The notes: a model not told the origin generated them from the letters alone. A stretch of 64,000 bases of DNA from Turritopsis dohrnii (GCA_027922465.2 BQMF02000026.1:1364001-1428000), one strand, 5' to 3'. Shown: positions 11,340 to 32,830, numbered from the stretch's first letter. Numbers and translations are program-made.

Positions 11340-12720
11340 GTATCACAATTCGTTTGTCCATTAGTACAACTCCATCCATGTTGGAGAGTCTGTTCCGAAC
11401 TTCCCAGAAGTTCCGCAAATGTGCAGGTTCAACTTGGTTTCTTTTGTCAGGAAAACCTTCTTTAATTGTTTTAATAAGTTCCTGGTACTTCGAGTCAGCA
11501 GCACCAGCAGTACGGACAGTATCTAGTGTGACACTTTTTAGCTCATTTACGGCGTAAATGCTAGCAATTTCACAAGCCATGTTAGCTGAAGCGTAAGAAT
11601 CAAAAGTGTTGTCTGAGGTTTCACTAAAAATATGATGGATTGATGATTTTTGTCTTGAAAGGGCATCGGGTCCTCTGGCCCATTTGCCAGGGCAGTGAAC
11701 TATGGTAAATCTCCAAGCTAATGTCTTCTCTTTGATGGTTTGAATATGAGGGTTGCTAATATTTCCCAGATGTCTGTTGTTAAATATGCCAAGGAGGGGC
11801 TTGTGATCGACAGCCACAATAAGGTCTGTGCAACCAAGGGTATAGATACGCGAGTGATGTAGTGCCCATGCAACAGCAAGAGCCTCTCCTTCTGTGGGTG
11901 AGTATTTGCTCTCAGCAGGCTTAGTGAATCTTGATCCAGCAAATATGAGCTTCCTGCCATCGTGGCAACATGTTGGGGAGTCACTTACGCAGTCACAATG
12001 TTTTTGCAGGACCAAATATCCAAGCCCCTGCTCACTCCAATCAGTTTGTAAACAGGTTCGATTGGTTGCATCGAATGATTTGACCCCATCAGAGACAAGC
12101 TCAATTATTTTTTTCTTTGAGTCGAGGAATATGTCATTCAGGTGTTTATCCCAATAGAATTTGGAGTGTGGCTTAATCAGGTCACGAAATGGGGACATAA
12201 TGTCGCTGAGTGAGTAGGCCCAAGCGACTTGATTCACAAGGCCAAACCATGACCTCGCATTTGTAAGATCGGTTGGGGCAGGAAAATTTCTGATTGCTGT
12301 TAAAATGCGATCTGATGGTTCAATGCCATTTGATGTTATTTTCAAACCTGCAAACTCAACTGTTTTTTCACAAAATTGAAATTTTTTCAGGTTTGCCACA
12401 ATACCATTGTTTGCACATAAGGTAAGATAGTCCCATGTGCTATAAAACGATTCCTCAATGCTCTCATCATATATCAATGAATCATCCACTATTTTGACAA
12501 GTCTTGGGCTATCTTTTGAAATGATATCCATGCGGTGAGTGTAGGCATCCCCCGATGCAGAGTACCCTTGGGGTAGGCGACATGGCATATATCGTCCCCA
12601 TTCTGTGATGAAAATAAGTAGGTGATGGCTGTCATCATCAACCTCAACAGAATGATATCCATCGACGGCATCAATAACAGTTTTGTATGTATTGGGTTGA
12701 ACTTGTGATGCAAGGTTGAA
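11340..12720 (-). pseudogene. Gypsy pol, reverse transcriptase palm/thumb and RNase H
   Basis: Reads from the RT palm through RNase H. RT motifs: LPQGYSASGDAY and the catalytic VDDSLIYD (Y/F at the first position of the usual YVDD is not required). RNase H: LQTDWSEQGLGY, SPTEGEALAVAWAL and the late DHKPLLGI and CPGKWARGPDALSR blocks. The frame is separated from the upstream gag-protease-RT finger frame by a one-base difference in a homopolymer at 12721-12725 (GGGGG on the + strand). Confidence 0.85.
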
Positions 12721-14606
12721 GGGGGAACGAGTGTAGTGAGTTTTTGATAATCTATCGTCCGACGTGGGGATCCATCTGGTTTAGTTGCCACAACCATAGG
12801 AGCACACCATTTTACAGGGGTGTTGACAGGAACTGGTTTGATAATACCACGTGCAACATCTCTGTCCAACTGTGCCTTTACCATTGATTTGTGGTGATGT
12901 GCAACAGGAATTGGAGTGTGTTGAGCAAAGGGAATGGCATCTGGTTTTAAATGTAGCTTGTATGGTGTTGACAAGAGTGATGGAAATGGCAAATCAGAGT
13001 TGTTGAACGTACTGGTTGCAAATGAATCTACTATGTATTGTTTTAATTTTGGGATGTTTTCTGGGACAGGTGGTACTGGGAGGGACAGCGGTTGTGGAGG
13101 CGGTGGTGTACAAATGATGTTGATCTCGCTGTCATCTGTATTTATTGAATTTATTGCCATGAGCATTGGGTACGTTGAAGGAAGAATGTTCACTGCTAAG
13201 CAAGCCTGTTTGCTGAAATAGAGTCTATCAACTTGTTGACAAAAATATACTGGTTGTTTAGTTTCATTATCGTTGATGTTAAACCTGATAGGGAGCCATC
13301 CATGACACATCAGTTGCGAGCCTCCAACTGTTCTTACTCGTTTATTACATGGACGAAGGTCCCACAGGTTCAGTTGAAGTTGTGCTAGCTGTTTCGGTCC
13401 AGCTAAACAAATATTCGCACCACTGTCAGGGAAAATGTTGACAGTGACAGGTTTGTTGTTAGGCCCCTTAAGTGTTAATGTGGCTGGTATTTCAATAAGG
13501 TTGTTTATCGAAGATATGTTTTGTGCGTTGTTATGGGCCAGTAATCCATTTGCACTTCCAGTTTGACGGCATGCTGAGGCAAAATGATTTTGTCGTTTAC
13601 AGTTTGTGCAAATCTTACCCCAAGCAGGGCAATGAGTGTGACGGGGGTTTGTGGTTGGGGTACCGTGTGCTGAACTGCCACAACCAGAGCAATTCTGAGG
13701 CCATTGTTTGTTGTGTTTGTTATTTTTATTCTTTTTGTAAGCAGATATACGTGCAGCCTGTGATGTATTCTCGTTTTCGAGGTGTTGTTGATCACGTAGG
13801 GCACTTTCAAATGCTTCTGCATGAGTGGTTACATCCTCAACCGTTTTGAGTAGACTAGCCTTGGCTAGGATGTCAGTTTGAAGTGACTTGTTGTAGAGTC
13901 CATATACCAATTGATCTTTGATGTGAGATGAGGAGATATCTGCCTTGCATTGGGGGCAATCAAACTCACAGTCTACTGCAGCAGATCTGAGTCTAGTGGT
14001 GAAGTCTTGCACAGACTCAGTTTCATGTTGGGTGATATTCCCAAAATTGACCCTGTGTACTGTGGGGTTAACTCGTTTGGTGACGATCAGTTCAATTTTG
14101 TTCAACATCTCCTCTTCAGTTAGGTTGAAGAAAAGAGGATGCGAGTTTATGATGGTTGTCTGAACAGAGTCTTCACAAGCACTGTATAAGAGGTCTCCAA
14201 TTTGAGATGGTGGTAGGAGAGTTATAGGTTTGTAGACCTCCCAATCTGTTCGGACCTTACGAAATTGTGGGTGTGTCATTTCATTAGTGATAGATGGGAG
14301 TTTAGCAGCAGCTGTTGGTGGACGGTAGGTGGTAGAAGCATCAGTAGATGGTAGGGTTGGATCGGAAGCAGGAGTTGGTGGACCAGTTGAAGGAATTGTT
14401 TTGGCATGACGGAGGATTGCCAGAACATCACCAAGTACGGTTATGTCAAGAGTAGCTAACAGATCTGGAGTCATATCAGGGAGTGTTAATTCGTTTATTC
14501 TGCTGTTTACGAATGAGGCAGCATACATTGCCAATTCTGCAGCAGGAATGCCAGCTTGGATAAGGAAGGCTGTCCACGCAGGTTCGTCTCGGAGTCGCAG
14601 CGCCAT
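12721..14606 (-). pseudogene. Gypsy gag-protease-RT finger ORF
   Basis: Starts at the ATG 14606-14604. The first about 65 residues (WTAFLIQAGIPAAELAMYA to GDVLAILRHAK) look like a SAM domain, an unusual gag N-terminus. Next come a retrotransposon gag domain, one CX2CX4HX4C zinc knuckle (CTNCKRQNHFASAC), an aspartic protease with FPDSGANICLAG, and RT fingers with WCAPMVVATKPDGSPRRTIDYQKL. The ORF stays open in this frame to 12489, but beyond the homopolymer at 12721-12725 it is a shadow of the true pol frame. One short homopolymer indel is enough to explain this. Confidence 0.85.
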
Positions 14607-14735
14607 ATTCAAGTTGCTTTGATAGGAATGGACATAAGAAGGACACAAGTTGTATGTTTATAGTATATAGGCTAGTCTAAAGGTAATATACACTAAGGTT
14701 AGTAAGTTAGTAACAAAAAGCATAAATGTTCATTA
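14606..14735 (-). repeat. 5' LTR of the Gypsy element
   Basis: 130 bp, 97.7% identical to the 3' LTR (3 differences). The base after the LTR begins TGGCGCTGCGAC, a plausible tRNA primer-binding site because it starts with TGG (complement of tRNA 3' CCA). The gag ATG uses the last LTR base as its A, so there is no untranslated leader between LTR and gag. Confidence 0.88.
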
Positions 14736-14799
14736 ATGTGGAGCGCCATAAAAACCACACCGTAAAGCTCATGTAAAAGACTTCGAAATAAAACTAACC

Positions 14800-15175
<376 letters not shown>

Positions 15176-16036
15176 TTCATTTCCTTAAAGAATGCAAAGC
15201 TCAGATGTCTCTTCTAGCTCTTTTTTCTCTTTTGAACAAAAACACAGATATCGACAGACATTTCATAGGACGCTAGACATTAGATTTACTTCAGTAATTT
15301 TATTTTGTATGAGCTTTTACTTTTATCAAAAATATTTACAGCGATATCACTATAAAATATCATGATATTTTACATAAGAGACAAAGTGTAAATTCAGTTA
15401 TTATTTGAAAAACGACTATATTTTTCTCTTTTCTCTAATATTGTGGCTGTTTCTGGTTCGGTTGTGCTGAATGTATCTGATCTCCGTTCCCACTGATCTC
15501 CGACGATGGTGTTGTATTGACTTCCCCTCCTGTTTATTGCAACTACTTTTTTAAAAGCTCCGAGATGGAGAAACAGCACAGATTAAACGAACTTCATTAT
15601 TGAAAAGAAATATTCAGAAGGAACATCATACACATGTTTACACTACCTGTTTATTTTCATATATGAAATATACATGAGCACTTTTATTGACCTTGTTGTT
15701 ACTTTATGTTTAACTTTTTCCGGATCGGGAAACTTAAAATACACAATCATTTTCCCTTTTTGTTTGGTTCTGTGTTGCTTATTGTTGCATCCAAAAGCTG
15801 GTCATTGTAGCCATTGTAGATAACAATTAAATCAAAGATATCTGACATACGCATGAAACAACATGAAGCAACGAAAAAAAGAATTAACAACTTGAGTGAA
15901 CACATGTCTATGTTTAGCTTTCGAAAAGAGTAGTTAGGTTGTGACATCACATTTAACCAAACTTGAAAACTTTCAAAACCTTGTAACTTCTTCAATATTC
16001 ATTCAAACTAGCTCAAATTTTCACAAGATGTTTTAT
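15176..16036. other. No gene seen
   Basis: AT-rich spacer. Two short - strand ORFs (15394-15579, 15747-15995) have no recognisable similarity or motif. Confidence 0.35.
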
Positions 16037-17004
16037 TTAAAGTCTGTCTCAATATAATTGGCAGTGGAAACAAATTACCTCATAACTTTTGATAGCTACT
16101 TCCGATTCCAAACATTTTTTTTGCATGTTTTAGATAATCAAAAGCACTATAATTGAATATATTTTTGGTTGAAATATTCGCGAATTTTAGCGGTTAAATT
16201 TGCGATTTAAAAAATAAAGCTTTTTTTCTACTTAAGCTATAACTTTCATTTTTACACCAGTGGTAGCCCTGCCTTAGGCAAAGAAAGTTATAAAGTTTGA
16301 AGGCAAACCAATGTGTCGTTCAGAAGATATGGGACCCGAAGTACCCCTCAGTAGCGATAATATGTGAAACATCAAATCTCCAACTTTCAACAAAAAACGG
16401 GGGCAATGATGGTTGAACAATTTTTTAAACACATCACATTCAACGATCTTTTTAATTATCTTTTGGGAAACTTTTACTTGTGTTTTGGGATCTGTGTGAC
16501 TTTTTTATTACACATTGTTTTAACAATTAAAAACAATTAAGCTGCTTCCCTTTGTTTTGTTTAATGGTCAATAAACATCAACGCATTACTGTAACACTTT
16601 TAAACTTTTAATTGAGCTGTTGAAGAAAGAAAAGATAACCCCCGTTTTTTGTTGAAAGTTGGAGATTTGATGTTTCACATAAAATCGCTACTGAGGGGTA
16701 TTTCGGGTCCCATATCTTCTGAACGACACATCGGTTTGCCCTCAAACTTTAAAACTTTCTTTGCCTAAGGCAGGGCTACCACTGGTGTAAAAATGAAAGC
16801 TATAGCTTAAGTAGAAAAAAAGCTTTATTTTTTAAATCGCAAATTTAACCGCTAAAATCGCGAATTTTTCAACCAAAAATATATTCAAATATAGTGCTTT
16901 TGATTATCTAAAACATGAAAAAAAAATTTTTGGAATCGGAAGTGGTTATCAAAAGTTATGAGGTCATTTGTTTCCACTGCCAATTATATTGAGACAGACT
17001 TTAA
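16037..17004. mobile_element. Foldback (long inverted repeat) element
   Basis: Two near-identical inverted arms of about 365 bp (16037-16403 and 16637-17004) around a loop of about 235 bp. The outer ends read TTAAAGTCTGTCTCAATA inward from both sides. Arms include matching blocks such as GGCAGGGCTACCACTGG. No ORF. Probably a non-autonomous TIR transposon; superfamily not determined, and no clear target duplication. Confidence 0.85.
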
Positions 17005-17881
17005 TCAATATTTTTGATTTTCGTTGTTTATATAAAAAGTGTTTCTTGGGGTTAATTCTCCTTTAAATAAATGTGGTGACTATTTTTCTTCATCCAAACA
17101 TTTGCTGTTGTTGTGCATTTTCAATTCAAATGAAAGAGTTCCTGGTGATTGGGCCAATAGTTTGTATTACATTGCCTTACTAACACCCTGTCTTCTTTAA
17201 TTTTAAGTTTAAATATGATTATAACAATGAGTAAATATGTTACACACTTTTTTTGTAAGATTTTATAAGAACACGAGCCTCAGATTTGGCCAAAAAATAA
17301 GAACAAAATAAGAACGATCTGAGCTTCAAATCAATGTTACAAAAATTAAGAACAGCCTGAGCCTGAATTTTCTTGTTAAAAAAGAACAATTCACGATGTG
17401 AATTCTCTCACTGGTATATAAATGGTTTAGAAGTTTATTGGTTTTTTTTTCACCTTCAATAAATGTGCGATCATGAGTCATTACCAAACTGCAACCATGG
17501 TTTTTACCAGTTGTTTTTAAAAAATATTTATTTCTATTTTACTGGAAATTCCATAAGTAAGAACAAAATGAGGATGAAACTTAAAACTGTGTTCTTAAAG
17601 CCAAAAACAAAATAAGAAAAATTCAGGCTGAAAAAATCTCCAAAAGTAAGAACAGCCAGCATCAGGTCAGATTTTACTGGTTCTTATAAAGAAAAAAGCA
17701 TGCATACGTTATAAATGAAAGTTAATGGTCTATAAGTATGAGGTGTGCGTTTAATCACAATCAAGTCTCATACACCTCCTTTCCTGCCATTTTTCACTGA
17801 TCATTATTTCGACCACTGCCATTATGTCATGATTATTTTCATACTATCCTCTATATAATTCATTATTATTCAATCATCCAG
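17005..17881. other. Spacer upstream of the first recognised MTG2 exon
   Basis: No exon could be recognised. The start codon and mitochondrial targeting exon of the GTPase gene may lie here or further upstream. Short AAGAACA-type repeats are scattered at 17270-17650. Confidence 0.35.
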
Positions 17882-20835
17882 GAAAAAAGTTTATAGATTG
17901 GAAGAAGGTCCGTTTGAAGTCAGGTGATGGTGGTTGTGGATGTGTGTCATTTGTTCATTCAAGGTTGGAGTCTCAGTTATATTGCAGTCAGACTGCAGTT
18001 TTTTCTATATCCTACTCTGATTCAGTAAACATAGCTGACTGTGTTACTTCAAAGCTTAAATACAGTTTTTCTTTCAAAGTTGTAAAAGCACATGAAGATA
18101 TAATCTTGCACCTTGCATTGTTATTTTAAGTGTTAATCAAAACCTTTTGTTATTGGAAATCTGACTGCAGCAGCTAAAGCCTTCGTAGCTCGAAGGCTAA
18201 TATTTACATAGTTGCATACGCAATGTCTTAGATAAGTTAAATTTTTTCCTGTTGTTTTATTGCTTAAGTGGTAGGAACCTGGAAAGTGGAATGCACTATT
18301 ATATATGAAACCATCCGCCAAGGCGGCGTCGTTCACCACCCATGTTCAGCCTGCATTGTGTCATCCCTCAGATTTCACGAAAAATAAAATTAAGGAATTG
18401 GCAATGATAAGTGTGCCCATGTTCTAGAGCTCAAAAAACTGATCAAAAAATTGTATGGGATCATTTTTCAACGACCAACCATTACAGAGATATCGTTGAT
18501 CAAAAATTTTGATGACGTCACAGACCCGTCCCCCAAAAAAATTAGACCCAAATTTTTTGTCACCCCATCACCTGTATTGCAGACCCCAAAAAACGTCAGT
18601 TATCCCTTATTGGTTACCGAGATAATTTTACCTAAACGTCGCATTCGATTAGGGTTTCAATACAAAGGTTTCACACTGACGTCACACAAAATAAAATAAA
18701 ATAATCACTCTCACAACTCAATCTACCATTTTGCGTGACAGACAGATGGAGAATCGGCTATTAATATATAGACTCTAGCCGTCAAGGCGGCGTTGCCCGC
18801 TGCCCATGTTCTACCTGCGTTGAGTTCACGAAACAAAATTAAGGAATTCACAATAATAAGTGTGCCCATGTTGTAGAGCTTGAAAAACTGACCAACCGTT
18901 ACGGAGATATCTTCGATCAAAGATTTTGATGACATCACATACCCGTCTCCTAAAAAAGTTAGACCCAAACAGACAGAGAATCGGCTATTACTATATAGAT
19001 ATGGATACATGGGGTTGTGATTTTCTGGCACATAGTCTCAACTACCAGGGATCATCATCAGATAAACTCAAAGATGTTTGTTATGTTTGTTTGACAATAT
19101 AAAAACTTTTCTTTTGCAGTAACTTTAGCATTTAAACACACATAAAAACAATGAGTCTCAAGTATATATAATAGAAAGATTGTGATTTACTTGAAATGCT
19201 ATATCTAGATAAAGGGTGAAAAGGCTTTACAGAATTTTCTTTATTTAAGGGATCATAAAGGAGGCCCAAATGGTGGAGATGGAGGAAATGGTGGGAGTAT
19301 CTTCTTCCAAGGAGACCATAATTATCATCATTTAACTCATCTGAAACATCGCTATGTGGCAGAAAGTGGAATCAATGGTAAACATAAAAATAGGCATGGT
19401 CGTAATGGAAAGAATTTAGTTATTAAGGTGCACTTCTTGAAGTTGTTTTGGCCAAAATCAGTTAATGCAGTATACATTTTGCATCCTCTTCTAGTGAGGT
19501 TGATATGAAAATAATAGGGGAATAAAAAAACAAAAAAAGCCTGAAGGTCTGTGTTCTTGTCAGAGGCAAACAAAAGTGTTGAAGTTTGTGTTGTCACATG
19601 GGTACTTTATAAGTTTTGAATTGTTCAACAAATTGTGACAATGATCTGATAATTCTATAGTTCTGTTCGTCTAGCATAACAAAATCGATCCACAAGATAA
19701 TTGCATAGAGAAAGTGTTTTATTCACATTTGGGAGGCTAGCTCAAACTTTGGCTTCAATTGCTGTTAGGTTCCAGTTGGCACTTGCATAAGATGTTGTGA
19801 TACCAATGAAATGATTGCAGATATAGTAACTGATGGGCAAATGCAGTTGATTAGTAAAGGTGGAAAAAAAGGCCTTGGAAATGTTCACTTTAGATCACCA
19901 TGGAACGTTCGACCAACTGAATGTACAGAGGGGCAATTGGGTGAGGAAATGGTAGTGGAAGTTGAGTTGAAGTCAATTGCTGATGTTGGGTTGGTATGAT
20001 GAATGAGTTGTACAAGTTGTCTGTTGTACCTGAAGACCATATTAGAATTACATTTATTTTCTACTCCTGTATCAACAACCTAGCAGGATTAGTTAATTGC
20101 TGGCCTCACCATGAAGCAGCATAATTTTGATAGTTTATTTTAATTAAGATTAATTAAACGTTAATCTGATTAAACTAAACAAATGATTGAGTTATTTTTG
20201 TTTGAGTATGTTCTATATAATGTTTTTATTATTGTTTTTATTGTTTTTCTCAATTTTCATCATTGCAGATTGGATTTCCTAATGCTGGCAAGTCCACACT
20301 TCTTCGCTGTTTGTCTAATGCAACTCCTAAAGTAGCAGCATATCCTTTCACCACCTTAAAACCAAACATTGGAGTGGTTCAATATTCAGACAACTGCAAT
20401 GTTTCTGGTATGTTTGATTTAGCTTTAAACTCACCTAAAACATTACTTGCTGTATGTATCATGTATGTGTCTGTTTTTTTTTTAGTTGCAGACATACCAG
20501 GACTGATAGAAGGGGCTCACAAGAATAGAGGACTTGGTCACATCTTTCTTCGTCATGTTGAGCGATGTAAAGGCTTTCTGTATGTCATAGATGCATCTGC
20601 TGATGATGTCTTGGAAATGTTTCACATCTTACAAAAAGAAGTTGAAATTTACCAAAAAGATCTAACAGAATTACCTTGTGCTCTTGTAGCTAACAAGATT
20701 GATTTGGTTGAAGATAAATCACAATTAGATATACTGAACACACTCAATATTCCTGTTTTACAGATATCAGCAAAATATAACTTGAATATCGAACATGTTA
20801 GACACATGCTTATGGAGATGAATCTAAGATATTAG
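17882..20835 (+). CDS. MTG2: Mitochondrial Obg-family GTPase, MTG2/GTPBP5-like, 5' incomplete
   Basis: Obg-type GTPase that acts in late assembly of the mitochondrial large ribosomal subunit. Exons on continuous phase: 17882-17963, 19250-19427, 19769-19993, 20269-20407, 20486-20835 (stop TAG), 324 residues in all. The first three encode the glycine-rich Obg domain (KSGDGGCGCVSF, GGPNGGDGGNGG, KGGKKGLGN). The last two encode the G domain: P-loop GFPNAGKST, switch I YPFTTLKP, DIPG, NKID and SAK. All introns are GT-AG; the donor after the first recognised exon is GTTGGA, weaker than consensus. The N-terminal exon with start codon and targeting peptide was not found. GTPBP10 is the alternative, but the absence of its long C-terminal extension favours MTG2. 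Confidence 0.85.
18283..18990. repeat. Two direct copies of a dispersed repeat in an MTG2 intron
   Basis: Copies at about 18300-18560 and 18775-18970 share CCAAGGCGGCG/TCAAGGCGGCG, GTGTGCCCATGTT(C/G)TAGAGCT, GAGATATC(G/T)T and TTTTGATGAC(G/A)TCAC. Both carry a GAATCGGCTATTA-type tail ending in ATATAGA. Likely truncated copies of a non-LTR element or SINE; family not identified. Confidence 0.6.
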
Positions 20836-21116
20836 TTTCTGTTTCTTTTTTTTTCCTTAGCGACTTGTTACTAACCTATGGTAATAATGATCTGTTGTCT
20901 TATCTGCTAAACTATGAAAAACACTGGCATGTGCATTCTATTGTCTCAAGTACAAAGCAATGGAACAAGTGTCACCATTATAAGAATAAGCAAAAATTAA
21001 AATCCAACACTGAAAATCAGTTAAAAGTTAAACCAGTCTGTGCCTTTTGTAAGTGATAACTAGTATTTCTATCAAGAGAAAATACTTTCATTTATAGTGG
21101 TTATTCTGTTCACTAT

Positions 21117-21592
21117 CAGGGATTTTTCCAAGCACTTTTGGTTACTACAGTTTTTCGTAGAGAAGATTGAGTTTTACAGTCCAGGAAGCTCCACAATTTT
21201 AGAGATTTCAATCTTCACAAACAGGCCTTGTCGAGAGAGGCATGCGAAGGGAGTTGGAAACTAAGATGTTTTTTAATTTCATTGAATAACATGAAAACGA
21301 GTCCTACTGGTATCACTTTCGTTTTCATATTCCTTCGTAAGGTTAAGAAATGAATGCGTAAAGCAAAGAAAATTTCAAAATTAACTTAGCAACGGTGGTC
21401 GTTCTCCCTAGCAGCAGAATATTTGGTGAATAATGGCATAATTACTCTCTCAAAACATGTTTTTAAATACTACGCATTAAAGAGCAAAAAAATGTTTAAT
21501 TGGCAATGAATGATTGAGTTTCTAAACTCAATTCAAGATTGAGTTTCAACTACCGGTAAACGGTAGTTGAAAAGTGCTTGGAAAAATCCCTG
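21117..21592. mobile_element. hAT-like MITE
   Basis: Inverted ends of about 23 bp starting CAGGGATTTTTCCAAGCAC (21117 on +, 21592 on -). ACTAT is present on both sides (21112-21116, 21593-21597). No ORF. The CAGGG terminus suggests hAT, although the matched duplication is only 5 bp. Located between MTG2 and GPI. Confidence 0.75.
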
Positions 21593-22228
21593 ACTATGAA
21601 GGAACAAAAGATTAATTGTGTTACTAGGCCTATCAACACTTAATATTGTGATTGGTTGTGTGAGGTGTATATATATACAATTTACAGTATTCCAAGATGA
21701 TATTGTTATCAAAAAAGGATATTTACGCCATCTAATAACATGATTCAAGTTGTTAGATTGCTTTACATTTCTCAGCAATAGATATACGATCCTGTGTGCC
21801 TTGTAGATTAGCAGTGTAACCATATTCAAATTATGGGGAAGCTAATGAAATTGCTTGCAGGATCTATGATCCTGTAATAGTTGTTGTTTCTAAAATTTGT
21901 GTTTTTTTATTACTTTCACGACTTTTTCAAAAAACGAATTTTACACAAATTGCAATGCTGTTTTTTCTTCCTAGGCATGTAAGAATTTGTAGGAACAGCT
22001 ACACAACCATGAGTTTTATTTTTCTCAAGCAATCAATTTCTAGGTTAAGAAAGGTAATGTAGCTGACAAAAATTGTCAATGTTTTAACATACTTGAATTG
22101 TAGATGCCTAATGTTTAGAACATTTGTGAGCCATAAAATTATTTGAAAAGTTATTATTTTATCTGGTCAGCAAACATCTCTGTATTTTGTTCTGTTGTTC
22201 ATAATGGCATACCATTACACACTTAGAA

Positions 22229-31219
<8,991 letters not shown>

Positions 31220-31572
31220 TACTAGTAGAGGCTTTGATGATTCAAGTTCGTCTTATGATGCAAACGGTCTTATGACCTTGATCTTTCGTGCACAGTTACC
31301 ACGTTTTTCGTCCACTTGATCGGTTGGTGTTGGGTATTTAATGCAGACACGTGATATCTGATTCGTTTTCACATACTTACACTATTGAAATAATTTTGTA
31401 GAATGGCCTAGTATTATTTATATTTAAAATCGCAAGTTGTTGTTGTCTTTCTTGCTTCTGGTCTGGTCTTCGTGACCATTTGTTCACTAACAGATGCTTT
31501 CCCCTGATTTCTCCTAACTCGCGAAAAAATTATTCCCTTTCCTATTCTTCCAGCTATTTATGAAGGAAATGT

Positions 31573-32040
31573 GCATATAAATTGAATTGAATTGAATCAT
31601 TTATTTAATCATTTATTAAAATCAAATAAACTAATTTACACCAACAAAATTACAAAATTGGAACAAAAATTGTAAAAAATGAAAATGTTTAATTTTGGCA
31701 TATTCTGCAACTGCACCGCTTACTAAGGTTCAGTTTTCTGATAGATGATTTAAAGGAATTTACATTGTTCTCAGAGAATCTTTAACCCAATCCGGAAGAG
31801 AATTCCATAGTAGACTTCCACGAAATATGAAGGAGGACGTACCAAATTTTGTTGTTCTCGTAGCAGGCAGTGACAAAAGATCATTAGTGCGAAAATCATA
31901 CTTAACTTGTTTAGGAATAAAAAACTCCTGCATGAAAATATTCTCAAAGCATAGAGATAAAGCCATGAAATTTTTGCGATTCAGTGTGAACGCAAAATTT
32001 TGTAAGTATTTTTTGAATTTTCAAAATCTTTTGTTTCTTG
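31573..32040 (-). mobile_element. LINE 3' fragment (CR1/L2-like)
   Basis: An ORF at 31966-31760 carries the typical C-terminal tail of a non-LTR retrotransposon ORF2: LPATRTTKFGTSSFIFRGSLLWNSLPDWVK. It is followed by an AT-rich 3' untranslated region and a short (AATTC)n tail at about 31573-31600. The 5' part (RT domain) is missing, as usual for truncated LINE copies. Lies just downstream of GPI on the opposite strand. Confidence 0.7.
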
Positions 32041-32197
32041 AAAACAAGATTCGTTAATTAAACGGTCTATCTTGAACCGGTACTTTTAAAAAATTTCTCA
32101 CTAAAAATTTTTCAATGATAAAAATAATCAAAAAGCTTTTTTTTGGCGGGAAAATGTTTGGATTGACAACTGCAGACTATTTTCGGGATTTGGTCTA

Positions 32198-32437
32198 GTG
32201 AGTGAGTGTAGGGATACGATAGTTGTTGAGAGCGTAGGGAGTGGTCAGCCATGGGAATTGAAGGTGAACTACAATGAAGAGACCAGAAGAAAATGGCTAA
32301 CAGTCAAGCATGGAATGCCGTCATCAAATTCCGTCCAACCCGTACATACATGGAAAATGGACGGGTATGGTTACAATGATAACGTTCTGCAAAAACTCCT
32401 TCAGTTTCTTCCAGAGAAATTTTCGAGAGACAGTTGA
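32198..32437 (+). other. Short unrecognised ORF
   Basis: 79 codons with Trp-rich, fairly protein-like sequence (QPWELKVNYNEETRRKW). Not recognised and no splice context was found; may be a fragment of a mobile-element gene or chance. Confidence 0.2.
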
Positions 32438-32619
32438 AATGAAAAATATTTCTTGTTTTGCATTGTTTTGAAAGTAGGTCAGATGACAAATCAGCGAAAG
32501 TTTTTTATACACATACACGGACCGAAAAATGGTTCCACTTAGCGGCTATTCCACCACTTATCCGAAGTGTTTTCGAAAAACGTTAATTTCCTCAAAAATT
32601 TCAGTTCTGGGAAAAAAAT

Positions 32620-32830
32620 TAGAAGTTCTCAAAATGCGGGTGTAAAAGGTTCCAGAAGGGCGGCTAGAATAAGACATAGCGCCATAGACATAGGAGGCAT
32701 ATTTTTAGTATCTAAGGAGGCCCTACCATGGTTGGGGCCGATGGGCCAGGAAAATTTTTTGATTTTAAGCCCTCTAGATTGGCTAAAACGGCCTTTCCGA
32801 AAATCAATTTTAACAATACTTGCGTGAAAT
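32620..32830. repeat. Dispersed repeat shared with the hAT remnant at 46.4 kb
   Basis: The block around AAGGAGGCCCTACCATGGT is repeated at 46456-46540 (AAGGAGGCCCCACCATGGT), together with the following AAAATTTTT and CCTAGATTG-like sequence. Probably the terminal region of the same hAT-like family. Encodes no real protein. Confidence 0.6.

Larger units (their letters stand above)
9985..14735 (-). mobile_element. Gypsy (Ty3-like) LTR retrotransposon, full length, coding region broken
   Basis: Full element of 4751 bp reading leftward, bounded by two 130-bp LTRs and a 5-bp target duplication ATGTG (9980-9984 and 14736-14740). Domain order is gag (SAM-like domain, zinc knuckle), aspartic protease, reverse transcriptase, RNase H, integrase. 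The coding region fills the whole space between the LTRs. The two LTRs differ at 3 of 130 positions, so the insertion is fairly young, yet pol has at least four frameshifts. No envelope-like ORF. Confidence 0.9.

Noticed and set aside
15394..15579. 61-codon - strand ORF resembling a protein tail (GSQYNTIVGDQWERRSDTF)
   Set aside because: No family recognised and no exon context; not enough support to call a gene.
20865..21056. 63-codon ORF just after MTG2
   Set aside because: Out of frame with the GTPase, begins after its stop and shows no motif; likely 3' UTR.
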